Positions 18,773-28,740 of a stretch of 64,000 nucleotides of DNA are shown in pieces. Below the pieces are notes generated by a model. That model saw nothing but the letters and a program-made list of their open reading frames with translations. It was not told the origin of the DNA and did no database searches. The stretch is from positions 558,001-622,000 of the forward strand of contig NZ_JAAONY010000001.1 of NCBI RefSeq assembly GCF_011602085.1. The letters run 5' to 3'. The position numbers and the translations under genes were made by a program. The stretch's first letter is position 1. Every line of letters starts with the position of its first letter. This DNA comes from Pseudoteredinibacter isoporae. GTDB lineage: Bacteria; Pseudomonadota; Gammaproteobacteria; Pseudomonadales; Cellvibrionaceae.

Positions 18773-20371
18773 ATGAGTCAGCCGAGTTTTAATTTTAAGC
18801 CGCCCCAGTTTGATCGCGCCTATGATTATTTGTATCACTATGCTCAAACCCAAGGCGAGAAGATTGCTTTGGTGTACGGTGATGAACGCATTTCTTATGA
18901 AGATTTAAAACATCGAGTTGATACCCTCGCCACGGCATTGCTTGAGCGTGGTCTTCAATCTGGCGAGCGCATTGCCTGCTTATCGGCTCCGCACCCGGAA
19001 TGTATCCAGTTGATGTTGGCCAGTATGGCGATAGGGGCAATATGGGTGGGGATAAACCCTCGCTATCAACTTGCCGAAATGCAACATGTTATCGACGATG
19101 CTCGCCCGAAATTTTTATTCAGTCGCAGCCAAATGGGTAAGCGAGATTACCGCGAAGAACTCACGGCTCTAAAAGAGAATCATCCTGATCTCCAATTAGT
19201 CATTCTCAACGGTGATCTAAAGGCGGCGAATGGTCAAAGCTTCACCGACTTCTGCGAGCACAAAAACAGAACAAACCAATACCTGCCACTTGATTCAATT
19301 GATGGCGAAAGCCCTTGTTTGATTGTTTATACCTCCGGCACCACCGGCAAACCCAAAGGTGCTCTGCTGAAACAGTCGGCCTGTGTTCGTCATGGCAAAC
19401 TGTCCTTAGCGCAGTTTAAGCCTGAGCCCCTAAAAGTTATTAATTACTATCCCGTGAATCATGTGGCCGGCATTGTTGCCAATAGTATTTACACCCTGGT
19501 TGGTGGTGGCTGTAACGTATTGATGGAACAGTTTAATCCGGCGAAAGCTCTGGAGACGATCGAGAAGGAAAGTATTACCCAATGGGGTGGCATTCCCACT
19601 ATGTTGCAACTCTGTGTTGCCCATGAAGATTTTTCCAAACGGGATTTATCTTCTGTACAACTGCTGAGTTGGGGTGGCAGCGCAGCGCCACAAACGCTTT
19701 TGCAAACACTCTCTGAACGTGTGCCCTATCTTTCTACGTTGTACGCCGCTACAGAAACCACGGGTGGAACATTCATTATGCCACCCAATCGTGATCTGGA
19801 TCTGTTAGCGCAATCCGTGGGTCAGGCAATGAACGATGTTGAGTACCGATTAGTGGACGAGCAGGACAACGTCGTAAGCGATGGAAACGTGGGTGAATTG
19901 CAGCTTAAGGGCCCCTTTTGCATGTTGGAATATTGGGGACAGGAAGAGGCAACAAGGGATACGTACAGCAAAGACGGTTGGCTGAAAACGGGAGACCTGG
20001 CGAAACAGGATAATAATGGAAATTTGTTTTTAATTGGCCGCAGCAAAGAAATGTACAAGTCCGGTGGCTTCAATGTTTACCCAAGAGAAGTGGAACAAGC
20101 TATCGAGGATATTGACGGCGTTGACATGATCGCTGTCGTCAGTGTGCCCGATGAACTCTATGGTGAAGTAGGCCACGCTTATATTACCAGCAAAGCCAAT
20201 AGTCAACTCAGTGAAGAAAGCCTGCGTGAAGATTGCCGACAGAGATTGGCTAACTACAAAATCCCTAAAGCTTTCCATCTGTTAAACCACTTGCCGCTAC
20301 TCGCCAATGGAAAGATCGATAAAAAACAACTGCAAGCTAACGCCCGAGCTATTGCTGAACATTCATCTTGA
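18773..20371 (+). CDS. Acyl-CoA synthetase (AMP-forming)
   Basis: A 532-residue ANL-superfamily ligase that activates a carboxylic acid to its CoA thioester with ATP. The core motifs are present in order: IVYTSGTTGKPKG (P-loop), YAATETTGG, GWLKTGDLAK and GRSKEMYKSGGFNVYPREVE, with the C-terminal lysine in LANGKIDKKQL. It is in an operon with acuI upstream and an aldehyde dehydrogenase 85 bases downstream. The aldehyde dehydrogenase would make the acid and this enzyme would activate it for the enoyl-CoA hydratase. Substrate class cannot be read from the sequence. Confidence 0.87.
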   Translation: MSQPSFNFKPPQFDRAYDYLYHYAQTQGEKIALVYGDERISYEDLKHRVDTLATALLERGLQSGERIACLSAPHPECIQLMLASMAIGAIWVGINPRYQLAEMQHVIDDARPKFLFSRSQMGKRDYREELTALKENHPDLQLVILNGDLKAANGQSFTDFCEHKNRTNQYLPLDSIDGESPCLIVYTSGTTGKPKGALLKQSACVRHGKLSLAQFKPEPLKVINYYPVNHVAGIVANSIYTLVGGGCNVLMEQFNPAKALETIEKESITQWGGIPTMLQLCVAHEDFSKRDLSSVQLLSWGGSAAPQTLLQTLSERVPYLSTLYAATETTGGTFIMPPNRDLDLLAQSVGQAMNDVEYRLVDEQDNVVSDGNVGELQLKGPFCMLEYWGQEEATRDTYSKDGWLKTGDLAKQDNNGNLFLIGRSKEMYKSGGFNVYPREVEQAIEDIDGVDMIAVVSVPDELYGEVGHAYITSKANSQLSEESLREDCRQRLANYKIPKAFHLLNHLPLLANGKIDKKQLQANARAIAEHSS

Positions 20372-20456
20372 TCATAGGTTTAAAGTTTAAACCTCAGGTT
20401 CAGGAAATCAGTAAAGCCCAGGCGCATTTTTACAACTAATTCATCACAGGTGATGT

Positions 20457-21875
20457 ATGGAATATTCAATGATTATTGACGGGAAGCCCGTCAAAGCCGA
20501 GCACCATTTCGACGTTAAAAACCCGGCCAATGGTGAAGTGGTTGCTACCTGCCCCGGTGCAACTGAGGCGCAACTGAATGATGCGGTTGCCGCTGCTCGT
20601 AGAGCTTTTCCGGCCTGGTCAAACAGCAGTGACGAGACTCGAAAGCAATGTGTTCAAGGTCTGGCCGATGTGCTGGCAAATAATATGCAAGAGCTTGCTC
20701 AACTGATTACTCTGGAACAGGGGCGTCCTCTGGATGGTTTGGGCTTCGGTTCTTTCGCGGAAGTGGGGGGGGCCGAATACTGGTGCCGTGCAACCTCCGA
20801 GTTGAGCCTGGAGGTGGAAGTTGCTGAAGAAACAGACGAGCATCGTGCCGAAATACACCGTAAACCTTTGGGGGTTGTTGCTTCAATTACTCCCTGGAAT
20901 TTCCCTCTGATGATTGCCATCTGGCATATTATGCCGGCCTTGCGCAGCGGGAATACTGTGGTCATCAAGCCTTCTTCTCTGACCCCGCTGGCAACGTTAA
21001 AATTTGTTGAACTGGCACAATCCGTATTGCCGGCAGGTGTTTTGAATATTGTCACTGGTGAAGGTGGCTTGGGTCGAATGATCACTTCCCACCCAGGCAT
21101 CGATAAAATTGTTTTTACCGGTTCAACAGGCACGGGTAAAAATATTATGAGAAATGCCGCCGATAACCTAAAACGACTCACGCTTGAATTGGGTGGCAAT
21201 GATGCGGCAATTGTATTGGGTGACGTGAAGCCCAAAGATGTGGCCATGAATATTTTTATATCAGCCTTTATCAATAATGGCCAAACGTGTGCAGCTCTAA
21301 AACGCCTTTATGTGCATGAAGATATTTACGAAGAAATGTGTCAGGAATTGACGGCAATTGCCAAGACCATGACGGTGGGCAATGGTATGGATGATGGGAT
21401 GCAGTTGGGGCCTGTGCAAAACCTGGAACAGCTGAACCTGGTAATGGAGCTGGTTGACGATGCCAAAGAAAAAGGCGCAACTATCCTTTGTGGTGGTGAG
21501 CGCCCTGAAGGCAATGGTTTCTTCTATCCCCCAACACTGGTTGCTGACATCAGTGATGGCACTCGTCTTGTGGATGAAGAACCTTTTGGCCCTGCATTGC
21601 CGATTGTTAAATTCTCCGATGTTGAGGAGGTTTTGGCCAGAGCGAATAATAACCCAAATGGTTTGGGAGGCTCTGTGTGGTCTAACAATGTGGATGCGGC
21701 TATCGCGCTGGCTAAACGTTTGGAGTGTGGTTCCGCCTGGATTAATAACCATGCATCGCTATCACCAAACGTTCCTTTCGGTGGTGTGAAAGAATCGGGA
21801 ATCGGTGTTGAGTTTGGTCGTCACGGTCTCGAAGAGTACACCAGCATCCAGTCTGTATTTGTTCCTAAACAATAA
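20457..21875 (+). CDS. NAD(P)-dependent aldehyde dehydrogenase
   Basis: The product has 472 residues and is preceded by AGGTGA. ITPWNFPLMIAIWHIMPAL, FTGSTGTGKNIM (cofactor) and LELGGNDAAIVL (general-base Glu) are all present, and NNGQTCAALKRLYVHE holds the catalytic cysteine. It oxidises an aldehyde to an acid. The position between an acyl-CoA synthetase and a decarboxylase gene, under the acuI promoter, suggests that it handles the aldehyde made by the aminotransferase or the exported flavoprotein. The family is certain; the substrate is not. Confidence 0.9.
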   Translation: MEYSMIIDGKPVKAEHHFDVKNPANGEVVATCPGATEAQLNDAVAAARRAFPAWSNSSDETRKQCVQGLADVLANNMQELAQLITLEQGRPLDGLGFGSFAEVGGAEYWCRATSELSLEVEVAEETDEHRAEIHRKPLGVVASITPWNFPLMIAIWHIMPALRSGNTVVIKPSSLTPLATLKFVELAQSVLPAGVLNIVTGEGGLGRMITSHPGIDKIVFTGSTGTGKNIMRNAADNLKRLTLELGGNDAAIVLGDVKPKDVAMNIFISAFINNGQTCAALKRLYVHEDIYEEMCQELTAIAKTMTVGNGMDDGMQLGPVQNLEQLNLVMELVDDAKEKGATILCGGERPEGNGFFYPPTLVADISDGTRLVDEEPFGPALPIVKFSDVEEVLARANNNPNGLGGSVWSNNVDAAIALAKRLECGSAWINNHASLSPNVPFGGVKESGIGVEFGRHGLEEYTSIQSVFVPKQ

Positions 21876-21880
21876 GTCGA

Positions 21881-21916
21881 TTATGGCAGGGTGCATATCT
21901 TTCTACCCTGCCATAA
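21881..21916 (+). terminator. Intercistronic hairpin between aldehyde dehydrogenase and decarboxylase genes
   Basis: Perfect 12-bp arms TTATGGCAGGGT and ACCCTGCCATAA surround a 12-base loop, starting five bases after the aldehyde dehydrogenase stop. There is no T-run. It may partly terminate or stabilise the upstream mRNA, so that the next gene is expressed less. Confidence 0.55.
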
Positions 21917-21962
21917 ACCGCTATTCGCAGCTCAATTTGACAACAATAATAGGAGACCTGCG

Positions 21963-23309
21963 ATGAATAATCGTAGAGATTTTCTGAAAAACAGTGTGTT
22001 TCTATCTGGTGGCCTTGCCTTGGCCTCAGGAGGTTTTGCCGGTGCTCATTCGGAGCTTACAGCAAGAAAACCGGGAAAAAAACCGCTTGATTCAGCCCAA
22101 GAAAAGTTCATACACCTGCGTCGCCAGCTTCTGAAAAAACAGAATCCCAAACAATTTCTGGGTTACCCAATCAATTTGAATTTGCCGAGTCAGGGTTTTC
22201 TAGACTGGCAGGAACAGCTCTATCAATTGGAGTATGGGCTTCGTTCAATGAATAATGTTGGTGATCCGTTTTATCAGCGTAGTGTATACGACAGCCACTA
22301 TCTGGAAGCTGACCTTATTGAACGTTTTGCTCAATTCCATGGATTCGATAAGAGTAACTGTTGGGGCTTTGTGAGTAACAGTGGAACCGACAGTAATATG
22401 CATGGTGTATATATTGGGAAGACACTGTTGGAGAACCGCCATGGAAAACCTCCAAAGTTGTATTACACAGAGGACGCTCACTACTCCATTCAGATTATTC
22501 AAGATTTATTGTCATTGCCTGCTGTATTGGTTAAATCAAGCAAAGAAGGCAATATGGATTGCCAGGATCTGGCGCGACAGCTGAAGGAAAATGCGAGTGA
22601 AGGCGCAATCATTTTCGCAACCATGGGGACAACTCTTAAAGGTGCTATCGACAACCTTGATGAAATACATGAAGCCATAGAAGGCCACAATAGCTACCTT
22701 CATCTGGATTGTGCATTGTTTGGTGGTTTCTGCCATTTTGGCAAGAGTGCCGCGAATCTTAAAGCCATTCAAAGTGGCAAGCGGCGTTTTGATTCCATGT
22801 CGATTTCCTGTCATAAGTTTTTTGGTTTTCAGTCAACGGCGGGCTTGTTCTTTACCCACGGTGATCGTTTTGAAGAGTTTCGAGGGTATTTTTCGAAGTC
22901 CCATGACCCTGCTTACATTACCCATGTACCAGGAACGATAAGTTGCTCTCGAGACCCTTTAAAACCGGCGCTGTTTCACTACTACTGCACGGAGGCTTCC
23001 CAGGAAGAACAGCGTCAAGACTATCATCACATGATGAACATGACAGCCTATATACACAAGCATATGCAGAAGCAGTTTCCACAACTGGAAACGAAACGTT
23101 TCAGCGAAGAATCCAACACATTGTACTTTAAATTAGTGAATCAGGATCTTGTAGACAAATGGACTTTAGCAAAAGTTAAGGCAGTAGCGGGCCAGAGGCC
23201 GGCCTACGCGCATATTGTTGTAATGCCTCATGTCGGCAAAGCCATGGCTGATGAGTTTCTGAACGACCTTAGTCATTATCATTCTCGTGGTTTACTGCAA
23301 AACGTTTGA
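21963..23309 (+). CDS. Tat-exported group II PLP decarboxylase, histidine-decarboxylase-like
   Basis: From ATG 21963 (AGGAG upstream) the product is 448 residues. Residues 1-30 are a twin-arginine signal, NNRRDFLKNSVFLSGG. The rest resembles bacterial PLP histidine decarboxylase, about 380 residues long in Morganella. Expected PLP contacts are seen: His173 in EDAHYS, Asp249 in HLDCALFGG, and Lys285 in SISCHKFFGF for the Schiff base. Decarboxylases of this group are normally cytoplasmic, so an export signal is unusual; Tat would suit a prefolded PLP enzyme. The likely reaction is amino acid to amine in the periplasm. Histidine specificity is not proven. Confidence 0.8.
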   Translation: MNNRRDFLKNSVFLSGGLALASGGFAGAHSELTARKPGKKPLDSAQEKFIHLRRQLLKKQNPKQFLGYPINLNLPSQGFLDWQEQLYQLEYGLRSMNNVGDPFYQRSVYDSHYLEADLIERFAQFHGFDKSNCWGFVSNSGTDSNMHGVYIGKTLLENRHGKPPKLYYTEDAHYSIQIIQDLLSLPAVLVKSSKEGNMDCQDLARQLKENASEGAIIFATMGTTLKGAIDNLDEIHEAIEGHNSYLHLDCALFGGFCHFGKSAANLKAIQSGKRRFDSMSISCHKFFGFQSTAGLFFTHGDRFEEFRGYFSKSHDPAYITHVPGTISCSRDPLKPALFHYYCTEASQEEQRQDYHHMMNMTAYIHKHMQKQFPQLETKRFSEESNTLYFKLVNQDLVDKWTLAKVKAVAGQRPAYAHIVVMPHVGKAMADEFLNDLSHYHSRGLLQNV

Positions 23310-23351
23310 TTCTTCGTTTGTTGTTCGTTATCAAAACCCATTGTTCAAGAC

Positions 23352-23376
23352 AAAAAAAGGCCGGCAATGCCGGCCT
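23352..23376 (-). terminator. Rho-independent terminator of the TonB receptor gene
   Basis: AGGCCGGC, loop AAT, GCCGGCCT, with a run of seven A on the plus strand, which is a T-run on the minus strand. It lies 25 bases after the stop of the minus-strand gene at 23401 and also separates it from the converging decarboxylase gene. Confidence 0.92.
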
Positions 23377-23400
23377 ATAGCTTACGATGAAGAACAAACA

Positions 23401-25593
23401 CTAAAAGGTATAATCCACACTGATGCCGTAAGTTCTCGGTGCTGCAAAAGAGGAATTCGACAAACCAAGACCGGCTAGATCCAATGCATAAACTCGATAC
23501 TCTTCGTCACCCAGATTTGAGACAAACGCTGAAACGCCCCAATCTCCAGATGGGAAGTCATAGGAAACTCTGGCGTTGCTAACCAAGTAAGAAGACTCTT
23601 GATCCAGAGGGGCACAGAACACGGAGAAACAGAAGTCATCACTGAAATTGAAATCAATTTGTGCGGCCATGGTGCCATCAAAAGCAGACCACTGGTAACG
23701 TAGCAGGCCATTCAAAGAATACGTCGGTGCATAAGGGAGTTCGCTATCGCTGACCGTTCCATCCGGGTAGTTGACGTCTTTTACCGTAGAATCCATCCAG
23801 GTGGCACCGAATAGAATATCCAGTCCTTCAATCGGACTGGCGATAATTTCCAGTTCGGCACCTTTCGCATCAGCATCGACATTAATAATATCCAGTGTTG
23901 CAGCAACCCCTACGGTTGGATCAACCACGAAGGCCTGATAGTCGCTGTAGTCGTAGTAAAACGCCGTCGCGTTCAAGCGTAATCGACCATCCATCATTTC
24001 TGTTTTGATGCCCAATTCATAGCTCAACAGCTCTTCCTGATCATGCGGTGTGAGTAAATTAGGGGAGCCAATGCCCAGGCGATAATTGCCGGCCTTATGA
24101 GTTTGAGTTACCGAAGCGAACAACAAGGTTTCATCGGTAGGGCGCCAGTCAAGCTGGGCCTTGTAGGAAACATTATTGAAGTTACGCTTACGTTGTTCCT
24201 GGTTGCCCGTATCGAAGTTATCGAAACCGTCGTAATTCACATCGCGGGTATCTTCGGTATAACGCAGACCCAAGGTGGCTGTTAGCTCATCACTGAGGTC
24301 AAAATCGGTTTGACCAAATATCGCCCAGGAATTGGTGTCCAGCACCGTGTTGTGGCCACCGACATTCACAACTTCTCCGAAGTCACTCCCGACACCGAAT
24401 GGGAAATTGTCCAGATCAAATACGCCTCGGCTGTCGCTGCGAATATCCAGATAATACAGACCCGCCTGCCAGCGTAGGCTTTCCAATTCGCCATTCAGTC
24501 TAACTTCCTGAGAGAACTGTTTGAAGTCCTGGCCGGTTTCAAAGTGGAAATAAGCGTTTGGCCCTGAATCGGCATCTTCGCGATAATCTTTATGCATGCG
24601 CATATAGTCAGTCACGGAAGTCAGAGTTAGCTGTTCACCCAGTTGGTGTACAACTTCCAGGGTGGTGCCATTTATTTCGCGGCGGAAAAACCCAACGTCG
24701 TCATAGCTTCCCACATGGGGATCGTTATCCGTATCTTCATAGCCAGTCCAATCCGGTCCGGAAATGCGCACACCCAATCCCTGTTCATTTGCAAATGCGG
24801 CGCTGTGATCGTAGCCATTACCCCGGCTGTCGTTCTTGGCATGATGAAGCTTTAATAACACATCGCTGTTTTCCCCTGCATCCCAAGCCAATTGCACACG
24901 TAGAGCCTGGGCGTCGGTATCCCGCAGGTTTTCACCAATGCGGTTTTCCAAATAGCCGTCGTTTTTATCCATTGCAAAAGACACACGTCCGGCAAGGTTC
25001 TCAGTCAGTCCTCCGCCGATAGCCCCTTCCAATTGACGGCTTTTGTAGTTACCGGCGGTAGCACTCAAATAACCCTCAACTTCCTGGCTGGGCTTGACGC
25101 TCACATAGTGCAGCAAGCCGCCGGTTGCGTTACGGCCGAACAATGTACCTTGCGGTCCACGCAATACTTCAACTCGCTCGATATCAAACAATTGCGCAGA
25201 GGCTGCACCCATGGAGCTGACATACGCATTGTCAACGACCATGGCAATCGGGGGTTCCAGGTGATCAGCAAAATCGTTTTGGGAAATACCGCGAATGTTG
25301 ATGGTGGTTAAGGTGGGGTGGGATTGTATGTAGTTCAGGCCTGGCGTTTGTTGAGCAATATCAGTGGAATTTTTATAACCCAGCTCTCTTAGCTGGTCTC
25401 CTGAGAATGCAGTTACGGATATCCCGACGTCTTGCAAATTCTGTTCACGTTTTTGCGCCGTAACAACCACTTCTTCAATCAGCACACTGGCATTGGCATG
25501 TGGTGCTAAAGCGATGCTACAGCTTAAACAGGCCATTGCCAGGGGCAGTTTTCCACGCGGATGAGGTATAGGCAGCTTCGGTTCATCAATCAT
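23401..25593 (-). CDS. TonB-dependent outer membrane receptor (paralogue A)
   Basis: The product has 730 residues with a signal peptide. LIEEVVVTAQKREQNLQDVG opens the mature part (TonB-box region), followed by a plug domain with NIRGISQNDF and RVEVLRGPQGTLFGRNATGG, and a barrel ending in an aromatic residue (GISVDYTF). It imports a substrate across the outer membrane using TonB energy. It resembles the receptor at 31852 along its whole length. The TTATCTGTC-type operator at 25679 places it under the same TetR control as the catabolic genes, so it probably imports their substrate. Confidence 0.92.
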   Translation of the reverse strand: MIDEPKLPIPHPRGKLPLAMACLSCSIALAPHANASVLIEEVVVTAQKREQNLQDVGISVTAFSGDQLRELGYKNSTDIAQQTPGLNYIQSHPTLTTINIRGISQNDFADHLEPPIAMVVDNAYVSSMGAASAQLFDIERVEVLRGPQGTLFGRNATGGLLHYVSVKPSQEVEGYLSATAGNYKSRQLEGAIGGGLTENLAGRVSFAMDKNDGYLENRIGENLRDTDAQALRVQLAWDAGENSDVLLKLHHAKNDSRGNGYDHSAAFANEQGLGVRISGPDWTGYEDTDNDPHVGSYDDVGFFRREINGTTLEVVHQLGEQLTLTSVTDYMRMHKDYREDADSGPNAYFHFETGQDFKQFSQEVRLNGELESLRWQAGLYYLDIRSDSRGVFDLDNFPFGVGSDFGEVVNVGGHNTVLDTNSWAIFGQTDFDLSDELTATLGLRYTEDTRDVNYDGFDNFDTGNQEQRKRNFNNVSYKAQLDWRPTDETLLFASVTQTHKAGNYRLGIGSPNLLTPHDQEELLSYELGIKTEMMDGRLRLNATAFYYDYSDYQAFVVDPTVGVAATLDIINVDADAKGAELEIIASPIEGLDILFGATWMDSTVKDVNYPDGTVSDSELPYAPTYSLNGLLRYQWSAFDGTMAAQIDFNFSDDFCFSVFCAPLDQESSYLVSNARVSYDFPSGDWGVSAFVSNLGDEEYRVYALDLAGLGLSNSSFAAPRTYGISVDYTF

Positions 25594-25660
25594 TTTTGTG
25601 ACTCTCTATCATTATTAGGATTATTGATTTTTGCAGTGCGTATTGCTCAATACTGGGTCA

Positions 25661-25700
25661 AGACTACTCCCGATATTTTTACCTGTCAACAGACAGATTA
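25661..25700 (-). promoter_or_regulatory. Operator and promoter of the TonB receptor gene
   Basis: The operator TTACCTGTC-AACA-GACAGATTA spans 25679-25700. On the minus strand TTGACA (25684-25689) lies inside the operator and TAGTCT (25661-25666) is 17 bases further on. The -35 box is therefore covered when a repressor binds. Confidence 0.75.
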
Positions 25701-25793
25701 ATGTTCGGAAAGCACAGAAGACCATGACCAAGGAGTCCGAAGTGACTTAAGTGATTGATATGAAAAATGGTTTTTCAGTTTTTGACAGGAGTA

Positions 25794-26606
25794 TCAGGCG
25801 TGGGTTAAGCAGAGCCCAAAAAGCTCGTTTTGGCTTGAGATTTCCAGGCGGGAATAGGCTCGTCGACGATAGGTCATAACGCTCTGTTTTTTAATATCCA
25901 AATCCAAAGCAATGCCTTCTGTACTCATGCCCAGGAGTAATCTTGCACAGACTTGTTTCTCCCTTTGGGTCAGGCTGGAATCAATATAGGCGAGTCGATC
26001 GGCGAGATTATTGATTTGCTCTTCGCGGGTCATAAAGCTCGACAGGGTTCCGCTCAAACGGCTGTGTTTCAAAACCAGAGCGGACAAAAGCGGTTTCAGT
26101 AATTCCAAAACCTTAACGTCCTGATCGCTGAAGTTAATTTCCGTTCGGAACAGATTCAAGCAATAAAGTCCCCTGTCCGCGCGGGTAATAACAGAAAGGC
26201 GATCATTGATTCCCATTTTCTCGCACCACAGGTTTTTATAATCCCTGTCCTCTATAGCTTCAGGTAGCAGTCTGCGTATTTGTATTTCGGTATCGGCAAG
26301 ATAGTGATCCAAAAACTCCCGATTAGGGTCCAAGCGATAAAAAATAGACAGATAAAGTTGCTGTAACTCTCGGCGCATGGGTTCAACGCCCCGGCTGGCA
26401 GAAAAGCCATAGGTCACATCATTGCGTTCTTCCAGATGAACCAGAGAGAGGTGATCCAGTGGCAGAAAGTCGCTGAGGTTGTGGATCAGTACCTGTGGGA
26501 AAGACGCTTTGCCAATGGCTTCCAGCAACGTATCAACGCGATCAAAAAAGCGGGATTTAATATCGCGTTCCCAATCGGGAGAAAGCTCATTCATTATGAG
26601 AACCAT
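25794..26606 (-). CDS. LuxR-family transcriptional regulator
   Basis: The product has up to 270 residues (ATG 26606, or 266 from ATG 26594). The C-terminal GerE-type helix-turn-helix is LTQREKQVCARLLLGMSTEGIALDLDIKKQSVMTYRRRAYSRLE, about residues 208-251. The N-terminal 180 residues are not a known autoinducer or receiver domain that I can identify; no conserved phosphoacceptor is evident. It is on the same strand upstream of the TonB receptor, 200 bases away, and divergent from the AhpD gene. It could add a second control layer to either. Confidence 0.82.
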   Translation of the reverse strand: MVLIMNELSPDWERDIKSRFFDRVDTLLEAIGKASFPQVLIHNLSDFLPLDHLSLVHLEERNDVTYGFSASRGVEPMRRELQQLYLSIFYRLDPNREFLDHYLADTEIQIRRLLPEAIEDRDYKNLWCEKMGINDRLSVITRADRGLYCLNLFRTEINFSDQDVKVLELLKPLLSALVLKHSRLSGTLSSFMTREEQINNLADRLAYIDSSLTQREKQVCARLLLGMSTEGIALDLDIKKQSVMTYRRRAYSRLEISSQNELFGLCLTHA

Positions 26607-26764
26607 TGCTGTTTCAGCGGAGCCTCTGTACCTGTCTGGAGGGACAGACAGCCTGGCAGCGTTTCATTATCCTGCGTTTCAATATCCTGATTGCCAGCGG
26701 GTCATACAGCCAATTGCTTCCGCCTGCATCAAGATAAATTCCATAAAAAACAGGAGCTTAAATT

Positions 26765-27355
26765 ATGGCACACCTACGCCCCCTTGAGAACCACGAGGTC
26801 GATCAGGAACTGCGTGAAATGTTCGAACACTATGAAAAAACCCGTGGCTTTTGTCCGAATAGTGTTAAGACCATGGCTCGCCGTCCAAATATTTCCAAAA
26901 CCTTTGGCAAGCTCAATCAAGTTGTACTGTATGAAGGAACGGTCGACGAAGAGCTGAAAATGTTGGTCGCTCTGGCATCCAGTTTAGCTTCCGGCTGTCG
27001 CTACTGTCAGTCCCATATGGCGAATCTGTCGAGTATCTATAAAGCACCGGATGAAAAGATTGCTGCAATCTGGGAATTTGAAACCAGTGAGCTGTTCACA
27101 GATGCGGAACGTGCTGCAATCAAGATTGGTATCAAAGGCGGTACCTTGCCAAATGAGGCGAGCAGCGAAGATTTTGATGAGCTGAAAAAACATTTTAGCG
27201 AATCTGAAATTGTCGAAATTGTAGCGACCGTTGCTCTCTTTGGTTATCTGAATCGTTGGAACGATACCATGGCGACCGAGCTTGAAGAACTGCCGACACA
27301 AGTTACTGAGCGCGCCGTTGGCCACACAGGTTGGACGGCCGGTAAACACGTGTAA
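26765..27355 (+). CDS. AhpD-like carboxymuconolactone decarboxylase family protein
   Basis: The product has 196 residues, preceded by GGAG. The redox core ASGCRYCQSHMANL has Cys78, Cys81 and His84, the AhpD pattern CxxCxxH. Such proteins reduce peroxides or act as thiol-disulfide partners; there is no sign of the lactone decarboxylase activity. It is followed after 10 bases by a thioredoxin and then a thioredoxin reductase, which suggests a complete electron chain from NADPH through the reductase and thioredoxin to this protein. Confidence 0.82.
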   Translation: MAHLRPLENHEVDQELREMFEHYEKTRGFCPNSVKTMARRPNISKTFGKLNQVVLYEGTVDEELKMLVALASSLASGCRYCQSHMANLSSIYKAPDEKIAAIWEFETSELFTDAERAAIKIGIKGGTLPNEASSEDFDELKKHFSESEIVEIVATVALFGYLNRWNDTMATELEELPTQVTERAVGHTGWTAGKHV

Positions 27356-27365
27356 GGAGCAGACC

Positions 27366-28662
<1,297 letters not shown>

Positions 28663-28708
28663 TCCGTACCTTATTTGCTTTTGGAAAACCGATTGGAATT
28701 CGTCTTTC

Positions 28709-28735
28709 GCCCAGCATGACGCTGGGCTTTTTTTT
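28709..28735 (+). terminator. Rho-independent terminator after thioredoxin reductase
   Basis: GCCCAGC, loop ATGAC, GCTGGGC, then eight T, 46 bases past the stop codon. It separates this operon from the converging MFS gene. Confidence 0.94.
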
Positions 28736-28740
28736 GAAAT

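Noticed and set aside
20699-21274. Open frame of 191 codons antisense to the aldehyde dehydrogenase
   Set aside because: Full overlap with a certain enzyme gene; no start signal.
26632-26647. CTGTC-N6-GACAG as a further copy of the TetR operator
   Set aside because: The spacing is six rather than four and the outer bases do not match TTA/TAA; probably chance.
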